NCBI GenBank assembly: GCA_023431285.1
Contig: JAEYXN010000279.1
Span: 1 to 26,791, forward strand
Direction of reading: 5' to 3'
DNA from: Bacteroidota bacterium
GTDB taxonomy: Bacteria; Bacteroidota; Bacteroidia; Cytophagales; Cyclobacteriaceae
Length of the DNA stretch: 26,791 nucleotides
The position numbers were made by a program, and so were the translations under genes. Shown in pieces: positions 21,314 through 26,791 of this stretch. Below the pieces are notes generated by a model. That model did not search any database. It worked only from the letters and a program-made list of their open reading frames with translations, and was not told the origin of the DNA. Positions within the stretch are counted from its first letter, which is position 1. Each line of letters begins with the position of its first letter.

Positions 21314-23995
21314 ATGAAGTTTATTTTTTCAGTAGCGCTTAGCCTACACTGCATTTTTTCTTTTTCGCAGTCTGGAAACTTCTTCTTGTCCAATCATTCA
21401 CCCGGAGAAGAGAGGTCGAATAATATCTGTTTTCAGTCTCAGCAGCATCCCAATGGAATAATGTATTTCGCGACACGCAGTGGAATACTTGAATTCGACG
21501 GCAGAGTCTGGAGCGTAATCAATGGAACCGGAGCAGTCTATACGCTCGCAATAGATGATAAGGGCACGATCTTCTGGGGAGGAGCGTATGGCTATGGCGT
21601 TGTTTCAGGGCAGGAGAGTAATATGCCGGAAATGAAGGTACTCTCTTCCGGAATTAGAGACGTATTTCATGCTGTTCATCATGGCGACAAGGTGTACTTC
21701 CTCAGTGACCAACATATTTACATTGTCGATCCGACCACACACAAGCAGGAAGGAGTCATTGACGCAACTGATGCTTCTGGATCCTTCACAAGTTTATTTG
21801 AAATCGGCGATGATATAGTCGCAGGAACATCCCGAAATGGTATTTACACGATCGCTGAAGGCAAACTCTCAGGCCGTCCTGTGAATTCGGTGTCCTCTCA
21901 AATAGTGTTCGCCTCCAGGTTCAAAGATCAAACGCTTCTTGGAACCGCCAACAACGAGATCTTGATCGCTCAGCAAGGCAAGTCATTTAAAAAGGTAACG
22001 GTGCAGGATCAACAATTTCTGAATGACGGTGTGATCACAAGCGGAAGCTGGGTATCCGATGACCTGGTCGTTCTTGGAACGCTTCGTGGTGGATTGATTT
22101 TCATCAATCTTGCGAATGGTAGAACTCATGAAATTATCAACTATTCTACTGGTCTTCCGGACAACGAAATTTTTGCGGTTACTTCAGACAAAACCCATTG
22201 TGTGTGGGCGGCCCACGAATATGGCTTCACGAGAGTAGCGCCCAATCTACCATTCCGGACATTCAGCTATTATCCTGGATTGGAAGGAAATCTGTTATGC
22301 GCGGTTTCATTCGGAAATTCAGTTTATGTGGGGACTTCTATCGGGCTGTACAAACTTGAGAAGGAGGACGTGTACACTGAACGTTCTTACTATGTCAGTG
22401 CCAATGGAAAAGAGAAAAACAATTCCGACGGCGAAGCGAAGGCGTCAGGAGATGTTGAGCAAAAGAAGAAAGGATTCTTTCAACTATTCAAGAAGAGAAC
22501 TTCTCCGCCCGCCGAGGAAGATGGTAAGTCTCCAGACGCTGAAAAGAAGAGAAATCGAAAAATGAAAACAGAGAAGGTCCTTCTCTCCTCATCTTATCGT
22601 TATAAGAAGGTAAAGAACGTCCACGCAAAGATTACGCGTTTGAATGTCTTTGGGAACAGACTCGTCGCCTGCGGACTCGGTGGTACGTATGAAATCGAAG
22701 GTCTGACGGGTTCCCTACTGCTTCCGGATCCTGCACGCTTTATTTACGGAACATCCGACAATCTGCTTTTTATCTCCACCTACTCTGATGAAGTAAAAAC
22801 TTTGCGCCACAACGGGCGATCGTGGGTAAAGACGGACCATCTTAAAAATGTAACGGATCAGATCACACACATTTTCGAAGAATCGAAGGAAGTGGTCTGG
22901 CTTTGTGCGCTCGACAAGGTATACCGGCTCAACCTTGGAGGCACCGCGACATCAGGCCTGAAAGTGATTGAAGTTGAGAATCCCAACTACGATGAGTTGA
23001 TTGGAATCCAATCGGAAGGAAAGATCATCCTTGCGAATTCGAATGGCCTCTATTCCCTGAACGAATCTCAGGATACTTTTCAGAAGGTCGATTCCCTTAC
23101 GGCTAGTAAGTTCACGAATTACTTTTCCGGAGGTGGCAGTCTCTGGTACCGCGATATCCATGGATGGAACATTCTCAGTAAGGAGAGATCTTCAAGGAAT
23201 GTAGCATTGCTTAATCTGTTTCAAAATATCCGGTTCATTAATCCGGACACCCGAACTGAGAACCTCTGGCTGATCACCGACGACAATAGATTGTATAAAT
23301 ACTTCTCTGACCGCGTGAATCTTTATACGCAAGGATTCCCTGTGGTGCTGAAGACCGTTCGAACGGGTGAGCTGCGCACCGGCGGAGGAAAAAAACTAAA
23401 GATTGATCAGGAAAACAGCCGATTAACCTTCGAAGTAGTGCAGCCCGAGTATCTGGCCGCCGAAGCAGTGGAATACCGATATCGGATTACCGGCCTCAAG
23501 CAGGACTGGACAGACTGGTCTCAGACGAATAACGTAATCGAGATCCCTTATCTTCCCGCAGGCGACTACGCAGTTGACGTGGAGGCACGCGACATCTTTG
23601 GAAACATTTCTTCTCTTGAAACTATAGCGCTTGATGTCCTCCCGCCCTACTGGAAGACCACCTGGTTCTATGCGCTTGAAGTACTGGTGTTCTCCCTCCT
23701 GGTGGTTTTGTCATTCCGCCTCAGTGTCCGATACCGGATCATTTCCAGGCTGTTAATGCTACTTACAATTATCATGTTGATTCAGTTTGTAGAAACTATT
23801 ATCGGCGATACTCTGTCGACTAAGGATAGCCCTGTAGTTGATTTTCTGATCCAGGTTCTCATTGCCATGTTGGTTCTTCCCGTTGAAGGTTATCTGCGCG
23901 AATTGATGCTTCGTTCTTTGGATACTAATCACAGGTTCTATAGATTTATCGCACCCAAGGCCACGGTTCCGCGGGAGCCGCAGGATGAAAGCTAA
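21314..23995 (+). CDS. Propeller and Y_Y_Y-domain membrane sensor without kinase domain
   Basis: An 893-residue protein. A signal peptide (to about residue 19, FSFSQ) is followed by about 660 residues of beta-propeller repeats like those of two-component-regulator propeller proteins (FATRSGILEFDGRVWSVI, then GTLRGGLIFINLANG, VYVGTSIGLYKL). A Y_Y_Y domain follows (about 690-775; YRYRITGLKQDWTDWS). At least three transmembrane helices follow (about 784-805, 812-831, 841-860), ending in a short polar tail of about 33 residues. In classical hybrid two-component systems a histidine kinase follows the Y_Y_Y domain; here it is absent. A Lys/Glu/Ser-rich low-complexity insertion (residues 364-421) interrupts the propeller. 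The soluble kinase gene begins 43 bp downstream, suggesting the two act together. The ligand is unknown. Confidence 0.85.
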   Translation: MKFIFSVALSLHCIFSFSQSGNFFLSNHSPGEERSNNICFQSQQHPNGIMYFATRSGILEFDGRVWSVINGTGAVYTLAIDDKGTIFWGGAYGYGVVSGQESNMPEMKVLSSGIRDVFHAVHHGDKVYFLSDQHIYIVDPTTHKQEGVIDATDASGSFTSLFEIGDDIVAGTSRNGIYTIAEGKLSGRPVNSVSSQIVFASRFKDQTLLGTANNEILIAQQGKSFKKVTVQDQQFLNDGVITSGSWVSDDLVVLGTLRGGLIFINLANGRTHEIINYSTGLPDNEIFAVTSDKTHCVWAAHEYGFTRVAPNLPFRTFSYYPGLEGNLLCAVSFGNSVYVGTSIGLYKLEKEDVYTERSYYVSANGKEKNNSDGEAKASGDVEQKKKGFFQLFKKRTSPPAEEDGKSPDAEKKRNRKMKTEKVLLSSSYRYKKVKNVHAKITRLNVFGNRLVACGLGGTYEIEGLTGSLLLPDPARFIYGTSDNLLFISTYSDEVKTLRHNGRSWVKTDHLKNVTDQITHIFEESKEVVWLCALDKVYRLNLGGTATSGLKVIEVENPNYDELIGIQSEGKIILANSNGLYSLNESQDTFQKVDSLTASKFTNYFSGGGSLWYRDIHGWNILSKERSSRNVALLNLFQNIRFINPDTRTENLWLITDDNRLYKYFSDRVNLYTQGFPVVLKTVRTGELRTGGGKKLKIDQENSRLTFEVVQPEYLAAEAVEYRYRITGLKQDWTDWSQTNNVIEIPYLPAGDYAVDVEARDIFGNISSLETIALDVLPPYWKTTWFYALEVLVFSLLVVLSFRLSVRYRIISRLLMLLTIIMLIQFVETIIGDTLSTKDSPVVDFLIQVLIAMLVLPVEGYLRELMLRSLDTNHRFYRFIAPKATVPREPQDES

Positions 23996-24038
23996 TATCT
24001 TCTCTTCCAGACCGATGGCCTAACCCTTGCCCTACCGG

Positions 24039-26708
24039 ATGAAGCCCAGATCCAAAATTGTTCCGCCAAGCGTGCTCTCAGAAAGCCAGTTCAAAGCTTT
24101 GATCGAGAACGCCCACGAAGGCATTGTTCTGTATAACCTACAGGGAAAAATTATGTATTCATCCCCGGCTGTCAGTAAGCTTACCGGGTTCAAAACGTCT
24201 GAGGTAATCGGACGAAAAGGAACGGAGTTTATTTCCCGTGAAGATGCTGCGGCAGCGAGCGATGCATTCTTTAACCTCGTACCAACACCCGGAAAAACGA
24301 CCACTCTTTTCCAACGCATCCGACACAAGAAGGGGCATTATATATGGGCAGAGTCAAGACTCACCAACCTTTCGCATATTCCGGAGATCAATGGAATTGT
24401 CTCAAACTTCCGGGACATCACGGAGGCGCGCGTGTATGAAGAGAATGCCAGGAAAACTAATGATCTGCTGGAGACGATCAATCGAAATCTTTCAGAAGCG
24501 ATCTTCATGGGCATCCTTCAAAAGGAATTTATATATGTGAACGACGCTTTTCTAAACATGATGGGTTATACCTCGTTCCATCAGTTGAAGAGGCTCAAAC
24601 CCAGCGTGATATTCTCAAGCTTACCAGAGCAAAAGAGAATAGTTGGTAAACTAAAAAAGACGCTGGAGCTTAAAATGGTTGAGACCCTTTTCCGAAGAAA
24701 GGATGGTAGTGAATTTTGTGGCGTTCTGAATGTGCGACTGCTGAAGCATGAAGGCAAAGGCGACTACTTCGTGGGAACACTTCGGAACATTACAAAAGAA
24801 AAGGAAAGCGAGAGGGCGATGATCGAGTCCCGGAATTTTCTTGACAATATCATCAATACCGTCGCTGCGCCGATTTTTGTCAAGGATGAAGAGAACCGAT
24901 TCGTGAATTTCAATAATAGCTTCCGCGCCTTACTCGGAAAATCAAAGAAAGCGCTGATTGGAAAAAAGGATGTATTCTTCCGCACTTCGACTTCGCGGAA
25001 AGCGATGGCTGAGATTGAACGGGAAGTGATCACCTCCGGTCGCGAGGTACGCGGAGAAGAACAGGTTACCATAGGACAAACCACCTTTAGCTTTCTTGTT
25101 TCCAGAACCCGTTACATCAACGCGCAGGGAAAGCGTTTCCTCATCGGTTCCATGACGGATATTACTCATCTTAAACATGCTGAACTCGAAATAAAAAGAC
25201 TTCACGAGAATCTTGAAGGTGTTCTTGAAAGTGCTGAGGAATCCATATTTTCAGTGGATCAAAAACTGCGTTACACGGCCTTCAACGATCGTCACAAAAA
25301 CATTATGAAGCTCTTGTACGGAGCTAACATTCGCGCGGGGAGCAACAAGATGGATTTCATTCAACATGAGCCCGACCGTAAATGGCTATCGCGGGAATTG
25401 AAGAGGGCCCTTCGAGGCGAACATTTTGTGACGGAGCACTATCAGGACTTCCCGAAATACAAAGGCTATATTCAGGCAACTTATAATCCAATCCATGACG
25501 ACAACAAGAACGTTAAAGGTGTGGCAGTCTTTGTGCAGGATATCACTCAACGAAAGAAGTATGAGCAAATCATTAACTCGATCAATGCGAACCTGCGCGC
25601 AGTAATGGAAAGTACTTCCGACGGGATCGTTGCCGTCGATCGGAATTTCAGAGTCGTCATCTTCAACAATGCTTATGCGCGGGCTCTCCGCGAACTTTTC
25701 AGCACAGGGATTTCCGTAGGGGCAAACTTCCTTCAACTCTTTCCGGCGAATGTCGCGCAGCGTTTGGATGTTAACGTGAAGAAAGTTTTTGCGGGAAAAC
25801 AATTCACTATCGAAACACAGTACCCGGGGGGCATGATTCTAGAAACGTCGTTCAATCCCATCTGCGATGAAAATGGGGGAGTGACTGGCGCCGCATTCTT
25901 CATACGAGATGTCACCGAAAAGAAAAGACTCGATGAGCAGTTGAAGAGGCTCAACTTTGAGCTTACCGATCAGAACCTTCAGCTTGCCACGCGGGAGTCC
26001 GAGCTCGAGTCAGCTCTAAGAGAATTAAGCGAGAGAAACTTTGAGCTTGACCAACTGATGTACAAGACCTCGCATGACCTGAGATCTCCTTTAAGCTCAA
26101 TTATCGGACTGATAAATCTCGCGAACATTGATCCGGACCCGGAAGCATATAAACAGTATTTGTCTAAGATTGAGGGGCGCGCTCAAAAGCTTGACGAGTT
26201 TATCCGATCAATGCTTGACTATGCCCGCGTAAACAGACTGGACATCGAACCAGAAGAGATCGATCTCACCACCTTTGTACGCTCATGTATTGCCGAGTTA
26301 GAATACATGGAAAATTCCAAGAAGGTCGACACGCGCATTTTCGTAAAGCCGCGTGGAGCGACGAGTAATCTGGATAAGCTTCGACTTAAAATTATATTCA
26401 GCAACATCATATCAAACGCTTATAAGTATCTGAATCCTGATGTTCGCAGCTTTCTCAGAATAGATATCATTCGTTCATCCGGTAACTTGTCTTTGTCTTT
26501 CAAGGACAATGGAATCGGAATCAAGGAAGAATATATGTCGAAAATTTTTAACATGTTTTATCGCGCAACAGATCGCTCGCAGGGTTCGGGTTTAGGAATG
26601 TATATTGTAAAGCAGGCAGTCGAAAAAATGGGTGGCACTATCTCCCTTGCGAGCACATATGGAAAAGGAACGTCAATCAAAATAACCCTTCCAATCAATA
26701 AGACATGA
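24039..26708 (+). CDS. Soluble multi-PAS sensor histidine kinase
   Basis: 889 residues from ATG 24039; a TTG at 24027 would add 4 residues and is less likely. There is no signal peptide or membrane segment. About five PAS modules occur in tandem (roughly 15-130, 145-255, 262-375, 385-505, 515-635), each ending in an ITE/DIT-type linker. A short coiled coil (about 636-668) leads to the HisKA domain with His679 in TSHDLRSPLSS. The HATPase_c domain shows an N box (NIISNAYKY), G1 (DNGIGI), F box (FNMFYRA) and G2 (GSGLGMYIV). All kinase motifs are intact. No receiver or output domain is fused and no response regulator is in the window. It probably phosphorylates a separately encoded regulator, perhaps instructed by the upstream membrane sensor. 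Its stop overlaps the next ATG (ATGA). Confidence 0.93.
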   Translation: MKPRSKIVPPSVLSESQFKALIENAHEGIVLYNLQGKIMYSSPAVSKLTGFKTSEVIGRKGTEFISREDAAAASDAFFNLVPTPGKTTTLFQRIRHKKGHYIWAESRLTNLSHIPEINGIVSNFRDITEARVYEENARKTNDLLETINRNLSEAIFMGILQKEFIYVNDAFLNMMGYTSFHQLKRLKPSVIFSSLPEQKRIVGKLKKTLELKMVETLFRRKDGSEFCGVLNVRLLKHEGKGDYFVGTLRNITKEKESERAMIESRNFLDNIINTVAAPIFVKDEENRFVNFNNSFRALLGKSKKALIGKKDVFFRTSTSRKAMAEIEREVITSGREVRGEEQVTIGQTTFSFLVSRTRYINAQGKRFLIGSMTDITHLKHAELEIKRLHENLEGVLESAEESIFSVDQKLRYTAFNDRHKNIMKLLYGANIRAGSNKMDFIQHEPDRKWLSRELKRALRGEHFVTEHYQDFPKYKGYIQATYNPIHDDNKNVKGVAVFVQDITQRKKYEQIINSINANLRAVMESTSDGIVAVDRNFRVVIFNNAYARALRELFSTGISVGANFLQLFPANVAQRLDVNVKKVFAGKQFTIETQYPGGMILETSFNPICDENGGVTGAAFFIRDVTEKKRLDEQLKRLNFELTDQNLQLATRESELESALRELSERNFELDQLMYKTSHDLRSPLSSIIGLINLANIDPDPEAYKQYLSKIEGRAQKLDEFIRSMLDYARVNRLDIEPEEIDLTTFVRSCIAELEYMENSKKVDTRIFVKPRGATSNLDKLRLKIIFSNIISNAYKYLNPDVRSFLRIDIIRSSGNLSLSFKDNGIGIKEEYMSKIFNMFYRATDRSQGSGLGMYIVKQAVEKMGGTISLASTYGKGTSIKITLPINKT

Positions 26709-26791
26709 CTCCATACCATTTCCATGGACGAGCGTTTCAAAGGATGATGGTGGCTTTAATGCTGTTGTCAAGTTTGTTTGTCATCGGCTGC
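26705..26791 (+). CDS. Lipoprotein gene, 5' end only (truncated by window edge)
   Basis: An open frame begins at ATG 26705, overlapping the kinase stop by ATGA, and stays open to the last base. The encoded 29 residues form a lipoprotein signal: after a short polar leader the hydrophobic stretch MVALMLLSSLFVIGC ends in a lipobox whose Cys is the final codon of the window. An internal ATG at 26744 would give a more standard short n-region and is an equally likely start. The function is not visible. The overlap suggests it belongs to the sensor/kinase operon. Confidence 0.6.
   Translation, partial: MTPYHFHGRAFQRMMVALMLLSSLFVIGC

Noticed and set aside
1..26791. CRISPR arrays, tRNA or rRNA genes, insertion sequences, toxin-antitoxin or phage-defence systems
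   Set aside because: No regularly spaced repeats, cloverleaf-like sequences, transposase motifs or defence-gene domains were found on either strand by eye.

Overview
The window looks like chromosomal DNA of a Bacteroidota bacterium, most likely in the Cytophagia/Cytophagales group. Evidence: a DUF4175-type coiled-coil protein, an RsbW-like ATPase, ybeY and mnmG in a row; a lipoprotein with the family's SbsA-type Ig and carboxypeptidase-regulatory-like domains; a YbeY with Asp in place of the third zinc His; a two-component-regulator-type propeller with a Y_Y_Y domain; and matches to the Bacteroidota -7 promoter motif TAnnTTTG. No rRNA, tRNA, CRISPR array or insertion sequence was seen. The gene content is mostly core metabolism and housekeeping.

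Layout. 1-1742: three tightly packed + strand genes (C-terminal part of a DUF4175-like protein, an anti-sigma-type ATPase, ybeY). 1743-1888: a gap with two parS-like ParB sites. 1889-6307: mnmG, a SAM methyltransferase and an Ig-like lipoprotein, each overlapping the next. 6308-6564: a C-rich gap with several DnaA-box-like words, running into a 17-nt AT repeat; it is a candidate replication origin. 6565-8481: a secreted TPR protein. 8549-14427: a fatty-acid beta-oxidation operon (MarR regulator, FadN-type bifunctional enzyme, thiolase, long acyl-CoA dehydrogenase) closed by a hairpin terminator. 14640-17106: small genes in alternating orientation (Gly-rich membrane protein, small secreted protein, SMR/Gdx exporter, two thioredoxin-fold proteins), with strong hairpins at both convergent junctions. 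17107-17445: a divergent gap with a second DnaA-box cluster, including one exact TTATCCACA. 17446-19035: an NMO/FabK-like flavoprotein, a VOC protein and a small hypothetical. 19178-21274: recG. 21314-26791: a propeller/Y_Y_Y membrane sensor lacking a kinase, a soluble five-PAS histidine kinase, and the first codons of a lipoprotein gene.

How the parts relate. The beta-oxidation genes have the same order and domain layout as the B. subtilis fadNAE operon, with a MarR repressor as first gene. The last three genes look like one signalling operon in which the usual single-chain hybrid sensor is split in two. The observation most worth checking is the conjunction of parS-like sites, mnmG, DnaA-box-like words, an AT-rich tract and an abrupt change in strand composition between about 1.7 and 6.6 kb. 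Together these suggest the window lies close to the chromosomal origin, although the skew left of about 2.5 kb and a second DnaA-box cluster at 17.2 kb complicate this reading.
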